A stretch of 49,797 bases of DNA from IMG/VR virus record IMGVR_UViG_3300038548_000288, positions 1-49,797 of that record; one strand, 5' to 3'. The notes under the pieces were generated by a model. The model was not told the origin of the DNA. It was given only the letters and a program-made list of their open reading frames with translations, and ran no database searches. The first letter of the stretch is position 1. Each line of letters starts with the position of its first letter. The position numbers were made by a program, and so were the translations under genes. Shown one piece after another: positions 39,476 to 47,064 of the stretch. Source of the DNA: a virus.

Positions 39476-40785
39476 TGAATCCACCAGTCCGATCCGTCAC
39501 TCACGAGCGTGAACGACAGCTTGCTCCTCCGCATAATTGCAGCCTCAAACGTGTCGATCAACTGGCCTGGCACAGAGGGGGTTAGAGTGACAAAAGGATC
39601 ACCGAATCCCTCCCCGATGATCTTGAAGTGTAGCTGGTCGGTGAATCCGGCTGCAAAATGGGCCACCGCGTCGGGTATCAGAACCTCCACAGAGCCCAGT
39701 GAGATATCTACGTTCAGGTGCCAGTCCGTGGCAACCAGGGTGTACGGCGAATCTGCAGCCGTAAGCGTGCGAATCCCGCGACGGGTCTGGTTCTCCAGGG
39801 TTGTGATCCCCACCACGCCGAGCGTGGATTCCATCACCACCGCCGCCTGGAACGTGGCGAGAGCCTGGAAGATCGACGCTGCCTCGGCGGTGAAGAGGCC
39901 CTCCACGTTGAGGGTATCTTCCATGACCACCGCTGCCTGGAACGTGGCGAGAGCCTGGAAGAGCGTCTGGGCCTCGAACGTCGCGAGGGCCTGCACGTTG
40001 AGCGTGGATTCCATCACCACCGCTGCCTCGAACGTCGCGAGGGCCTCGAACACCGCTGCGCCCAGGAAGAACGACAGACTCTCCGCTGTGAAGGTCCCGC
40101 CGACCATCAGGGTCTCGATGACCTGGAGGTCTTCGTTGATGATCGCATCGCCGCCCACGAATAGATCCTGGACGATATCCAGGTCCCTCGGGAACTCGTA
40201 GTCGCCCGTGAGCGTGGGGTTGCAGGTTCCTAGATTACCGAAGGTCCCCGGCAGGATGTTGCCAGCGAAGTTGCATAGCTGGAACTGGTACTGCTGGACG
40301 GCTGTGAGCGGGACCTGGCTGTCGAGGATTTCCCCAATGATCTCGGGGAAGGAGATGGCACCGCCACCCGCAGTTGGAGCGCCTCCGATCTCGGGGCGCC
40401 TGTCGATGTAGGTGTTGCCGACGAAGGCCCCGTTCCTGGCTTCGATCTGGGCCATCGGGATGGATGCGAGGTAGGTGAATCCGGCCTGGTTCACGGTCAC
40501 CTGGCCCGCATCCGAGCGTTGGATGAAGTTGGGTTCTGACCCCTCCGTCAGCGTGACGAACCCGTTCGGAATCAGGAGCCACCTATCCCCCGCGTCGATG
40601 TAGCCGCCGTGGTAGGCGTAGCGCAGGCCCAGGCTGTTAAATCGGTCCCAGGAGAAGGGCCTGAAGACCATCGCCTCCAGGAGCCGCGTGATGCGGAAGA
40701 CGCGCTGCGAGGTCGCGTCTTCAGCGGGTGTCTCCCAACCACTGGGGAACCCTTTCTCTGATACTTCTGCCCCAGAAAACGGCAT
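39472..40785 (-). CDS. Tail fibre/spike protein with tandem repeats
   Basis: A 437-residue protein. Residues 1-200 include an N-terminal virion-binding region and beta strands. From about 240 to 330 it has tandem repeats: ALATFEAAVVMESTLNVQ, ALATFQAAVVMEDTLNVEG and ALATFQAAVVMESTLGVVG, plus shorter ALATFEA units. These are expected to form a triple-stranded beta helix. The C-terminal 100 residues (SLGSVEVLIPDAVAHFAAGFTD ... FTLVSDGSDWWIQ) look like a receptor-binding or folding cap. The coding strand starts after AGGGAACG. Confidence 0.75.
   Translation of the reverse strand: MPFSGAEVSEKGFPSGWETPAEDATSQRVFRITRLLEAMVFRPFSWDRFNSLGLRYAYHGGYIDAGDRWLLIPNGFVTLTEGSEPNFIQRSDAGQVTVNQAGFTYLASIPMAQIEARNGAFVGNTYIDRRPEIGGAPTAGGGAISFPEIIGEILDSQVPLTAVQQYQFQLCNFAGNILPGTFGNLGTCNPTLTGDYEFPRDLDIVQDLFVGGDAIINEDLQVIETLMVGGTFTAESLSFFLGAAVFEALATFEAAVVMESTLNVQALATFEAQTLFQALATFQAAVVMEDTLNVEGLFTAEAASIFQALATFQAAVVMESTLGVVGITTLENQTRRGIRTLTAADSPYTLVATDWHLNVDISLGSVEVLIPDAVAHFAAGFTDQLHFKIIGEGFGDPFVTLTPSVPGQLIDTFEAAIMRRSKLSFTLVSDGSDWWIQ
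39815..40060 (-). repeat. Tandem coding repeats in the fibre gene
   Basis: Three related units, each about 110 bases apart, share CACCGC(C/T)GCCT(G/C)GAACGT and GCGAGAGCCTGGAAGA segments. They encode the ALATF(E/Q)AAVVME repeats. High identity at DNA level implies recent duplication or gene conversion and may allow repeat-number change. Confidence 0.7.
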
Positions 40786-40791
40786 CGTTCC

Positions 40792-41598
40792 CTAGTGGTA
40801 GAGGCCGAGAAGTTCGCCGCTGATGTCGAGGATGCCGATGACCGCATTACTCGCTTCGGAATCGACGGACATCTTCAGCCAATTCTCACCGATGTGTTCC
40901 GCAGCCGTGATCTCCAAGCTCTGCTCGACTCCATCCACAAGGGCTGTCGGACCCACCACGGCGGGCTGATCGACAGTGTAGATTTCTGCAAGACCAGTGG
41001 ACGCCACTTTGTTACGGGCGGGTCGAGCGAACTGCAGCGTGAGCCCTCCGTCCGCTCCGTCGAGTCTGACCCGAACCCGCATCTGACCCCATTGGACGAT
41101 GGGCACGAACTGAATGGCCGCGTCTGGGTCCACACCACCGGACAGTGTGGCTCCAGTCCAGACTGATCCAGCGTCCGCGATGCCATCCACGGTGGTGATC
41201 GCATCGCCAGCGGAGCCGGTGAACTTCGCCGTTACCTCCATCGTGCTGCCTATCTCGTCGGTGGCTGAGACGGTCGGATGGATCGTGGTTGCGGCTGCGT
41301 ACAGAATCCCGGCCTGGGCAGGGTCGAGGTTGATGGCAGCGACCAGGGCGTCCAGCGAAGCGTCTCCGTTGATGCCGATGATGAGGTCCCCGTCACCAAC
41401 GCCGAGCACGGTGTTCCAGGTGTAGAGCTTGCCGTCGATGGTGACAGTCTCGCCGTTCAGGATGTTGGGGACGAGGGAGAGGGTGCCAACCGCTCCAAGT
41501 CCACCTACTCCGAAGGGGTCGTTCTTGCCTCCGAAGGGGCTCCGCGCCACTCTGGCGTCGGGGGAGGGCAGCGTCAGTCTGGTCGGTTCTTCAGCCAT
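40792..41598 (-). CDS. Virion appendage protein with a shared YTW module
   Basis: A 268-residue protein. Residues about 45-150 hold a module (NGETVTIDGKLYTWNTVL ... AGILYAAATTIHPT ... GSAGDAI) that recurs in the nozzle-like protein at about its residue 410-540. The C-terminal 110 residues are beta-rich (QMRVRVRLDGADGGLTLQF, VEQSLEITAAEHIG). It precedes the fibre gene and may be its partner or a head fibre. The ribosome binding site is weak. Confidence 0.62.
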   Translation of the reverse strand: MAEEPTRLTLPSPDARVARSPFGGKNDPFGVGGLGAVGTLSLVPNILNGETVTIDGKLYTWNTVLGVGDGDLIIGINGDASLDALVAAINLDPAQAGILYAAATTIHPTVSATDEIGSTMEVTAKFTGSAGDAITTVDGIADAGSVWTGATLSGGVDPDAAIQFVPIVQWGQMRVRVRLDGADGGLTLQFARPARNKVASTGLAEIYTVDQPAVVGPTALVDGVEQSLEITAAEHIGENWLKMSVDSEASNAVIGILDISGELLGLYH

Positions 41599-41674
41599 GA
41601 TGATACGCTCAGTTTTGTGGGTGGGTGGGAGTTAGCGTATGGCCTACTTATACAACACTTCGCTCAAAAGCGCA

Positions 41675-41947
41675 TCATTGTGCAGGTGACCTCGGCATCC
41701 AGCCGTCTCCCGTTAGCTGGTGCAGACGTGCTCCGCGTGCCCAAAACTGCAGCTTCGTTCTGGGTTTGAGGATGGTGTCTCCGGGGATCTTGTTCGCTGC
41801 GTTCTTGGCGTGGAAGTTCACCGTGGAACGCTTGATACTCAGGCGCTTTCCGATCTGGGTGTAGCCATCTCCGCGTATCACCATCGCGGCGACCAGCGAC
41901 TCCATCGTCGTGAACTTTTTTAGCAGCTTGATTCTCTCGCGCCTCAT
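41675..41947 (-). CDS. LuxR/GerE-type helix-turn-helix protein
   Basis: A 90-residue protein. Residues 15-55 read MESLVAAMVIRGDGYTQIG then KRLSIKRSTVNFHAKNAANK, the pattern of the LuxR/GerE HTH (GxSxxEIAxxLxISxxTVxxHxxNxxxKL). No receiver or ligand domain is attached. The N-terminus is basic (MRRERIKLLKKF). It overlaps the gene upstream by ATGA and is followed by a 76-nt gap before the appendage gene. It may regulate late transcription; within a structural operon this is unexpected. Confidence 0.72.
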   Translation of the reverse strand: MRRERIKLLKKFTTMESLVAAMVIRGDGYTQIGKRLSIKRSTVNFHAKNAANKIPGDTILKPRTKLQFWARGARLHQLTGDGWMPRSPAQ

Positions 41948-42336
41948 AGCATATCCGGCCCTTCAGCGTTCAGCATTTTCTCGACCTCTTCTCTGGCTTG
42001 GTCCCTACTCAACTGCTGCCCCTCCTCTCTGGCGACCTCCAGCAAGTAGTCGATCCCGTTCTCAACCGTGTCGGCCTCGTACTCGACCTTACCGTTGTCC
42101 CCAGGCCCCGACCTGACCCGCGTGCCCATGATGCTTGAGAGTTCGTCGATCGTCTCGTTGAGGCGGGTTTCGGGGTCATCGTCGGGCCATGACGTAGCCT
42201 TCGAGGGCTCCCCGGAGCCGTAGGCTCTGTAGTTCGACACAAAGATTCTTGTGCGCCTCTCCGCCATCCATCCCGAGGCTGCAAACGCAGCGCCCACCCA
42301 CCCCACGAACGCGAGCGCCGTTACCCAAGCGATCAT
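41944..42336 (-). CDS. Membrane-anchored protein of late operon
   Basis: A 130-residue protein. Residues 2-24 (IAWVTALAFVGWVGAAFAASGWM) form a membrane helix; the rest is charged and helical, with a C-terminal helix (QQLSRDQAREEVEKMLNAEG). Topology suggests an inner-membrane anchor with a cytoplasmic or periplasmic tail. It could be an i-spanin-like or virion-assembly protein; neither is proven. Coupled by ATGA on both sides. Confidence 0.6.
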   Translation of the reverse strand: MIAWVTALAFVGWVGAAFAASGWMAERRTRIFVSNYRAYGSGEPSKATSWPDDDPETRLNETIDELSSIMGTRVRSGPGDNGKVEYEADTVENGIDYLLEVAREEGQQLSRDQAREEVEKMLNAEGPDML

Positions 42337-42614
42337 GGCTCGATGATGAGCTTTCTGGCCTCACTCTTCATGGTTTCCTCCAGGGCCTCTTTCTCCTCCA
42401 CGAGCATCACCCGGAGTGCCCGTCGCAGTCCGAAGTCGAGCACCTTCATGGCCTCGTGAACGTCAGGCTTTGTGGTGTACAGGGCTAAAACCTGAACAAG
42501 CTCCTGCCGGGTGACTCGATGCCCCATTTTTGCAGGGCTGAAAAACTCGTTGAGCGGTACGCCCCCCACCATTAACTGGGGCTCTCCCTCGCCGTTCGGC
42601 TTACCGTCACTCAT
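42333..42614 (-). CDS. Small protein with GHRVT motif downstream of terminase
   Basis: A 93-residue protein. After a Gly/Pro-rich start it has KMGHRVTRQELVQVL, then a helical region (LRRALRVMLVEEKEALEETMKSEARK). The GHRV motif is shared with the genes at 44110 and 30052. It lies directly after the large terminase gene and overlaps it by ATGA. It may be a packaging accessory protein; function is unknown. Confidence 0.6.
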   Translation of the reverse strand: MSDGKPNGEGEPQLMVGGVPLNEFFSPAKMGHRVTRQELVQVLALYTTKPDVHEAMKVLDFGLRRALRVMLVEEKEALEETMKSEARKLIIEP

Positions 42615-44113
42615 GTCATCATCCCATCCACGTAAAAGTCGTGATCCTTGGCGATCCGGTCTTTGTCTAGGATACGAGAACTCGTGTGCCGACGCGACTG
42701 CTCCATCTCGTACAGGAGGGTTTCGCGGCTGAACACCCGCACTTCCTGGTCCGCCCAGTTGGATTTTGCACGCCCAGGACGGGACGCCAGGGCGTACCGA
42801 GTCTCGTCGTAGAAGTCATCACCACCCTCGCCCGTGATCGGGTCCGCATGAACCTTCAGGGCGTCCTCTGGGTCATCCGGATTGATGATGATGTTCTGCA
42901 GGTTCTCGAAGCACTTCATATTCCCCGGCGTGTCCATCATGTAGAAGTTCGGCTCGCCGTCGCCCCCAGCGTTGCGCCCCTTGAAGGCTACCTGCTCCCT
43001 GAAGTTTCGGAGTCCCGCGTAGCGGGCGATAGAAGCCCGTGTGAGGTAGATATCCTGCTGGGCGAACCTCTCCTCCGTCGAGGGCGTCGTGTCGTCCCTA
43101 CGGGCTCCGTGGTGCGCCCAGCAGTCATGCCCAGCCACGATGTACCGAAGGTCAGCGACGTTGACGTGGTGGTTGATGGCCTCCGCGATCAGGCGGTCAG
43201 ACTGCAGCCTCCCGGAGTAGGTGTTGACCTTGAAGACCACGCCGTCCTCGTTCACGGCGTAATGGCCGAAGACCCACGGGTGGCTGAAGCCCCAGTCGAA
43301 GGCTCCGAACTGAATCCAGTTGGGGGGAATCCGGAACTCCCGCACGACATGAACGTCCTCGTCCAACTCGTCGAGAGCCATCCCGAAGCCCGCATCCCAG
43401 TCCCCGTAGAGAAGCTGTCTCCGAAGCATCTCTGGGAGGCTGAACAGGTGCGCCATGTAGGTGGCGTCGTTCGCGTAGACCGGGTTGTCCGTGACCCGAG
43501 CGGGGATGAATCGGCGGCTCATTACAGCCTCCATTCCACCCGGCATCTTGTACCTGTACCTGTAGATTTTCTCGCCCTTCTTTCCGCATTTGTCGATGAA
43601 CCGGCGCTTGACCCACGGGTGCCCTGGCTTGCCGGGGTTGGCCGTCCCGCGCATCATGCGGATGACCTCCGGGTTCGGGCAGCGGTTCTCGGCCATGAGC
43701 ATGACCCACACGCGCTCGTCTTGCACGTCACCGACCTCATCGAAGCCGATGTAGGCCCATTCCTGCCCGTGGTAACGCTGAACCTCGTCCTTGGTTTTAC
43801 AATAACCGAACTGCAGAATACCCCCTCCAGGAAAAATCCAACGCTTGAGATCGCCCTTCCAGTCGGGTGGGTTCGACATTTGAGGAAAGCTGCGCTGGGA
43901 TCTGTCGATGAGTTCCTGGACTTCGGGGAAAGTCTGCCTGAGAATCAGGGCCTTGTACCTGTCCAGGTGGATCTGGCCCAAGGCTGCAAACAGGATGGCG
44001 TCGGACTTCGCGCAGCCCTTCGCGCCGCCGTACAAGACCTCCGTTTCGGTGGACGCGCAGAACTCCGTCTGGGGTGCGCTGTTGGGCTCCCAGACGACCT
44101 TCTCTTCGCTCAT
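42611..44113 (-). CDS. terL: Terminase large subunit
   Basis: A 500-residue packaging ATPase/nuclease. The ATPase domain shows a variant Walker A GGAKGCAKS (29-37), ALILRQTFPEV, the segment RGTANPGKPGHPWVKRRF, and Walker B YIGFDEVGD with D125-E126. The nuclease domain starts with FDWGFSHPW (D273) and ends with DDFYDETRYAL. It pumps DNA into the head and cuts the concatemer. It is coupled by ATGA to the gene at 44110. The genome has no obvious cos site. Confidence 0.92.
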   Translation of the reverse strand: MSEEKVVWEPNSAPQTEFCASTETEVLYGGAKGCAKSDAILFAALGQIHLDRYKALILRQTFPEVQELIDRSQRSFPQMSNPPDWKGDLKRWIFPGGGILQFGYCKTKDEVQRYHGQEWAYIGFDEVGDVQDERVWVMLMAENRCPNPEVIRMMRGTANPGKPGHPWVKRRFIDKCGKKGEKIYRYRYKMPGGMEAVMSRRFIPARVTDNPVYANDATYMAHLFSLPEMLRRQLLYGDWDAGFGMALDELDEDVHVVREFRIPPNWIQFGAFDWGFSHPWVFGHYAVNEDGVVFKVNTYSGRLQSDRLIAEAINHHVNVADLRYIVAGHDCWAHHGARRDDTTPSTEERFAQQDIYLTRASIARYAGLRNFREQVAFKGRNAGGDGEPNFYMMDTPGNMKCFENLQNIIINPDDPEDALKVHADPITGEGGDDFYDETRYALASRPGRAKSNWADQEVRVFSRETLLYEMEQSRRHTSSRILDKDRIAKDHDFYVDGMMT

Positions 44114-44547
44114 TCCGCCAAGCTCCGGAGAACTTCACGTTGGTCGTCATCCAGCCACGACTCAGACGCCTCGATCTTGGCCTTTCTCTTGACCTCTTTC
44201 TCTTTCCGGTGCCGAAACCGGGCCATGTCGATGAGTCCGTGGCCGTAGGCGCGTAGGAAGTCCTCTGGGCTGTCGTCGATGAGGCCAGGATCGGAGATGA
44301 AGCGCAATTTGCGTATCTCGTCGATGTGGAACGACCGGCTCTTCCCTTCCTTCATCAGAAAGGCGACAACCCCGGAGACTCTCCCGTCAGCGTTCCGTTC
44401 GATCTTGACGTGATCTCCGGGTGCGGGCGGGGGCTCTACGATCTTCGCGAACGGCGACTTCTCACCCGTGACCCGGTGACCCAGCTTATCGTCACCGTAC
44501 ATCATTGCCTCCTGGTTCCTCTTCATCTTTTCGAGGAGCCTGCTCAT
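44110..44547 (-). CDS. Protein upstream of terminase, GHRVTG motif
   Basis: A 145-residue protein. Near the start it has YGDDKLGHRVTGEKSPF, the same motif as in 42333 and 30052. The middle is beta-like (PGDHVKIERNADGRVSGVVAFLMKEG); the C-terminus is basic and helical (MARFRHRKEKEVKRKAKIE). The position before the terminase large subunit is that of a small terminase subunit, but the sequence does not look like one. The ATG at 44547 after GGTGACCAGA is chosen over the frame's start at 44640. Confidence 0.6.
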   Translation of the reverse strand: MSRLLEKMKRNQEAMMYGDDKLGHRVTGEKSPFAKIVEPPPAPGDHVKIERNADGRVSGVVAFLMKEGKSRSFHIDEIRKLRFISDPGLIDDSPEDFLRAYGHGLIDMARFRHRKEKEVKRKAKIEASESWLDDDQREVLRSLAE

Positions 44548-44552
44548 TCTGG

Positions 44553-44843
44553 TCACCGATGACTGATCCCCTGGTTCGCCCAGAACATGGCTTCCGCCAC
44601 GGCCTTGAGGGCGTTGTCTTTTGCAGCCCCGTTCGGGCACCGCTCCGAGATCGTGAGCGCCATCACGCGAGCGCGGTCACGCACCGTCAGGATGGCTTCG
44701 GCCTGTTGGGTCCCCGGAGGTACGGCCACCGGCTTGAAGAACTTGTCGATGGTCTGGATCTCACCACGCCTCGTCGCAGCCGGGTGGCTGGCCGGGGCGG
44801 CGGGCATCATCTGTTCGCTGATTGCTACCTCTCCATCGCTCAC
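44553..44843 (-). CDS. Candidate Acb2-like anti-CBASS sponge
   Basis: A 96-residue protein with GTG start (GTGA overlap, ribosome binding site GGGAGAAAAAAG). Residues 30-96 match the pattern I know for the Acb2/Tad1 hairpin domain: IDKFFKPVAVP, then a helix with R55, R57 and R59, then ISERCPNG, then ALKAVAEAMFWANQGISHR, ending in a helix with W88-A-N90. Acb2 proteins form hexamers and sequester cyclic oligonucleotides, blocking CBASS defence. Recognition is by pattern only. The expression with late genes is unusual for an anti-defence protein, although some sit near structural genes. Confidence 0.55.
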   Translation of the reverse strand: MSDGEVAISEQMMPAAPASHPAATRRGEIQTIDKFFKPVAVPPGTQQAEAILTVRDRARVMALTISERCPNGAAKDNALKAVAEAMFWANQGISHR

Positions 44844-45058
44844 CTTTTTTCTCCCAAGTAGGGGTGGAAGGTCGGGGGGCCATCCTTCTCTGCTGTCTGC
44901 AGCGGGATGGCGATCTCGTTGTGGTGGATATCGTTCAGCACCGGGATGTACGCTTCCTCGCGCGTGTAGCGTCCCGCCTCGTGCAGATTCGGCGTGTAGC
45001 CCATCGAATCGGGCCTCCACCACTGGTCATGTTCATGGCTCCAAATGACGTATTCCAT
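44840..45058 (-). CDS. Conserved small phage protein (WSHEHDxWWRP)
   Basis: A 72-residue protein starting MEYVIWSHEHDQWWRPDSMGYTP, followed by LHEAGRYTREEA. This N-terminal pattern is common, as I recall, in many phages and prophages and has no known function. The ribosome binding site GGAGGTAACG is strong. Its stop overlaps the start of the Acb2-like gene, so the two are coupled. Confidence 0.75.
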   Translation of the reverse strand: MEYVIWSHEHDQWWRPDSMGYTPNLHEAGRYTREEAYIPVLNDIHHNEIAIPLQTAEKDGPPTFHPYLGEKR

Positions 45059-45067
45059 CGTTACCTC

Positions 45068-45700
45068 CTAGTTCACGGCAAGGACAATCGCGACGGCTAC
45101 CAAAGCCGCCCTCCCTTGCCGCCAAATCTGGGTCAGGGCTCCTGGACTTGCAGCCCGTTCCCATGCGTCCGACTCGTCCATCGAGATCCGCAGGGACTCC
45201 CTGAGACCGTCGATCACGAGATCGCTGGCGCTTCTTTCCGTGAGAAGTTGCATCCCGAGTGTACGTTCCCGCTGCTGGGACTCGAAGAGTGCAGCCGCGC
45301 TCACGGCCCGCTCTTCCTGGCGCGCACCCTCTGAGGCTGCAAGGGCGACCTCCGCTCGCTGCAGGGCCTCCTGAACGACCGGCATACCAGCAGCAGCCTC
45401 TCTGGCTTCTGCCAGCGCCCTGGCGGTCTCCGTGGCAGTCGCATCCGACACGATCGCCACCGCGTTGACTGCCGCCGTGTCTGCCGCCTGAGCCGAATCC
45501 TGGGCTGCAATCAGGTCGTCACTCACGTCCCGCACGACCAGGAGGGAGTCCGTGACCACGGCCACGCTATCCAGCGCGGCGTCGAGCAGGTCGTCCAGCA
45601 TCCGCGCCTCGGCACTGGCCGTGAAGTAGCTGTAGGCAACCCACCCGAGCAGACTCAGGACTCCGATCTGCCAGAGCCACCCGCCACGAGAGCTTGGCAT
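45068..45700 (-). CDS. Spanin-like or envelope coiled-coil protein
   Basis: A 210-residue protein. An N-terminal membrane helix (residues 8-26, LWQIGVLSLLGWVAYSYFT) is followed by a long Ala-rich helical region (DDLLDAALDSVAVVTDSLLVV ... ARALAEAREAAAG ... ALQRAEVALAASE) and a second hydrophobic stretch at the C-terminus (AALVAVAIVLAVN). That fits an i-spanin or unimolecular spanin that spans the periplasm. The start at 45700 overlaps the stop of the holin-like gene (TGATG). No overlapping o-spanin gene is found. Confidence 0.6.
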   Translation of the reverse strand: MPSSRGGWLWQIGVLSLLGWVAYSYFTASAEARMLDDLLDAALDSVAVVTDSLLVVRDVSDDLIAAQDSAQAADTAAVNAVAIVSDATATETARALAEAREAAAGMPVVQEALQRAEVALAASEGARQEERAVSAAALFESQQRERTLGMQLLTERSASDLVIDGLRESLRISMDESDAWERAASPGALTQIWRQGRAALVAVAIVLAVN

Positions 45701-46002
45701 CAGTCCTCTTTGCCGCCCCGCCCGATCAGGCCCTTGGCGATATCCCCGGCCTCTTTGACGTTGATGAAGCCGAAGCCGATCAGGGCCACCACGAAGCCGA
45801 GTACGGTCATCCAGATGAACCCGGTCACGAGGCCCGAGTACGCCGCGACCACTGTGCCCACGGCCCCGAGCCCAAGTCCCGTCCACGTCTGAATCCGAGC
45901 CCGCCTTCGAGCATCATCGCGCTTCGCGATCTTGTCCTGGACCTCTGCCTCGGTGAGTTCGCGGTGGTTGTTGCGTCGGTCTGAGGGGGGCTGCGACGGC
46001 AT
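45700..46002 (-). CDS. Two-helix membrane protein, holin candidate
   Basis: A 100-residue protein. Residues 1-40 are charged (RELTEAEVQDKIAKRDDARRRARIQ), then two hydrophobic helices at about 43-62 and 65-82 (LGAVGTVVAAYSGLVTGF, IWMTVLGFVVALIGFGFI), then a basic end. The layout and size suit a class II holin. It is the first gene of the late operon, next to the spanin-like gene, and opposite the endolysin at the far end of the operon. ATG at 46002 after TGGAGTCGCCA; a GTG at 46014 is possible. Confidence 0.6.
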   Translation of the reverse strand: MPSQPPSDRRNNHRELTEAEVQDKIAKRDDARRRARIQTWTGLGLGAVGTVVAAYSGLVTGFIWMTVLGFVVALIGFGFINVKEAGDIAKGLIGRGGKED

Positions 46003-46090
46003 TGGCGACTCCACGGTTGGGTGATTTTCCCTGAATACAGTACGGGGAAAGGGTGGGCGCGCAAGGCGTGATGCCAGCGGGCTCGCCTCG

Positions 46091-46110
46091 CTGTGTCAGG
46101 GCCGACACAG
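46091..46110 (-). promoter_or_regulatory. 7-bp hairpin in the late-operon leader
   Basis: CTGTGTC, a 6-nt loop AGGGCC, and GACACAG form a perfect 7-bp stem. It lies 88-107 nt upstream of the first late gene. It may be an antiterminator or protein-binding site in the late leader, or simply an operator in DNA. Confidence 0.45.
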
Positions 46111-46481
46111 CCCACGAGACTCTGCCCTGGCAGACCCGCTGACCCTACCATCCAGGGATGAACGACAAACAACGCAAGGCGCCGTGCTGCTCCCCCGACC
46201 GTCCAGGTGAGTCAACTGCCTCCCTGAATGGCCGGGGTGAGGCCACGACGCCCCGCACTTGCAACCCGGCGCCAGGAAGGTGGGCCGCAGCACAGGCCAC
46301 GCAAATAGCCTGGGAGCCATGCCTTGAGAGGCAATTCCGCTCCGGGTGTCCTGGCTCACACAGGGCCAGATCCACCAAAACCCGTTGATCCTTCCTGACG
46401 CCGAAACTCTGGGGGGCGCTCTTAAATCCTGTTTCCAATCTATACACAGTCGGGGAGAATATGCAAGCCTTTTCTTCCTGT

Positions 46482-46510
46482 TTGCGTTTCAGCCTTATGG
46501 CTGCTACACT
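46482..46510 (+). promoter_or_regulatory. Candidate promoter of the 46.6-kb operon
   Basis: TTGCGT (46482-46487), a 17-nt spacer and TACACT (46505-46510). It does not contain the GG..A...TT.CCG spacer of P1-P4. The spacer holds CAGCC-TTAT-GGCTG, a small inverted repeat. About 105 nt of leader follow before the ATG at 46616. Confidence 0.5.
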
Positions 46511-46615
46511 GTCGAGGGACCGGGATTCCAGGACGCTGGATATAAAAAACCCTCGGGGAAGGTCGCCACGCCGACTCCCGGTTCCTTTTTTTCGCCTGTG
46601 TGGAGGTTGGTAGCA

Positions 46616-46873
46616 ATGGCCTATGACAGCGGGGGAGTTCACTTTCCAGTCTCCTGGAGCCCCGCAGTCCTCGGCCATGAGGTATCCTGGCTCGGTGAGC
46701 GAGGACCCATCTATCCGAACCTCCCCCCAGAAACAGTCGTGAAGATGCACTGGCGTAAGAGCCGGTACACCGTCACCTACGCGGACGGGTCACGCTGGTG
46801 CAGCATTAAGGATCTCGAACTATTCGGACACGAGGAGGAACGAGGATGGCTACAATCGCAGAACAAGCCGTAA
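46616..46873 (+). CDS. Small protein with VVKMxWxK motif
   Basis: An 85-residue protein. The segment TVVKMHWRKSRYTVTYADGS then RW is similar to a segment of the 41-residue protein at 47262 (YVVKMKWSKGQFEVIYRDGQKF). The motif could be a small beta-hairpin that binds nucleic acid or protein. It begins at the ATG at 46616 after GGAGGTTGGTAGCA, the first gene of a short rightward operon. The longer frame from 46346 is rejected. Confidence 0.65.
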   Translation: MAYDSGGVHFPVSWSPAVLGHEVSWLGERGPIYPNLPPETVVKMHWRKSRYTVTYADGSRWCSIKDLELFGHEEERGWLQSQNKP

Positions 46874-47064
46874 GCGTCACCGCAGACATGGTGCTCGGCA
46901 CCCTCATTGAGCTTGGACCCATGACCATCGTGGGCCTGTGGGACGAAGGGTTTCCGCGCGGGAAGCCCCTGCACGAAGCCCTCCGCGCCCTAGAGGCGGA
47001 AGGCCACATCACGAACCGGCTCGAACGCGCCGACAGCCGCCATCGGATCTACAGGGCGAAATGA
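46846..47064 (+). CDS. Winged-helix-like protein
   Basis: A 72-residue protein. The pattern VLGTLIELGPMTIVGLWDE, then LHEALRALEAEGHITNRLER, then HRIYRAK is that of a small winged-helix DNA-binding domain (helix, helix, recognition helix, wing ending in Y). It overlaps the previous gene by 28 nt, with GAGGAGGAACGAGG as ribosome binding site, and the next gene by ATGA. It may regulate the operon or its late neighbours. Confidence 0.68.
   Translation: MATIAEQAVSVTADMVLGTLIELGPMTIVGLWDEGFPRGKPLHEALRALEAEGHITNRLERADSRHRIYRAK

Larger units (their letters stand above)
46003..46615. other. 613-bp divergent control region, no gene
   Basis: The region separates the leftward late operon from the rightward 46.6-kb operon. 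It holds a hairpin CTGTGTC-AGGGCC-GACACAG (46091-46110) in the late leader, a candidate rightward promoter (46482-46510), and a T7 run (46586-46592) after an imperfect GC-rich stem, in the leader of the rightward operon. No clear late promoter matching P1-P4 is seen. The open frames inside have no ribosome binding sites and odd compositions, so I call none. Confidence 0.55.

Noticed and set aside
39815-40060. Fibre repeats as a CRISPR-like array
   Set aside because: The repeats are in frame, encode a beta-helix pattern and have no unique spacers of constant length.
42686-44248. A 520-residue open frame opposite the terminase gene
   Set aside because: It is the antisense of terL in a GC-rich genome; no ribosome binding site, no recognisable fold, and it covers gene boundaries.
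46158-46388. A 76-residue open frame in the 613-bp control region
   Set aside because: No good ribosome binding site, cysteine- and proline-rich random composition, and it overlaps no operon structure.
46586-46592. T7 run as an intrinsic terminator
   Set aside because: The stem before it is imperfect and it lies in the leader of an expressed operon; reported only as part of the control region.
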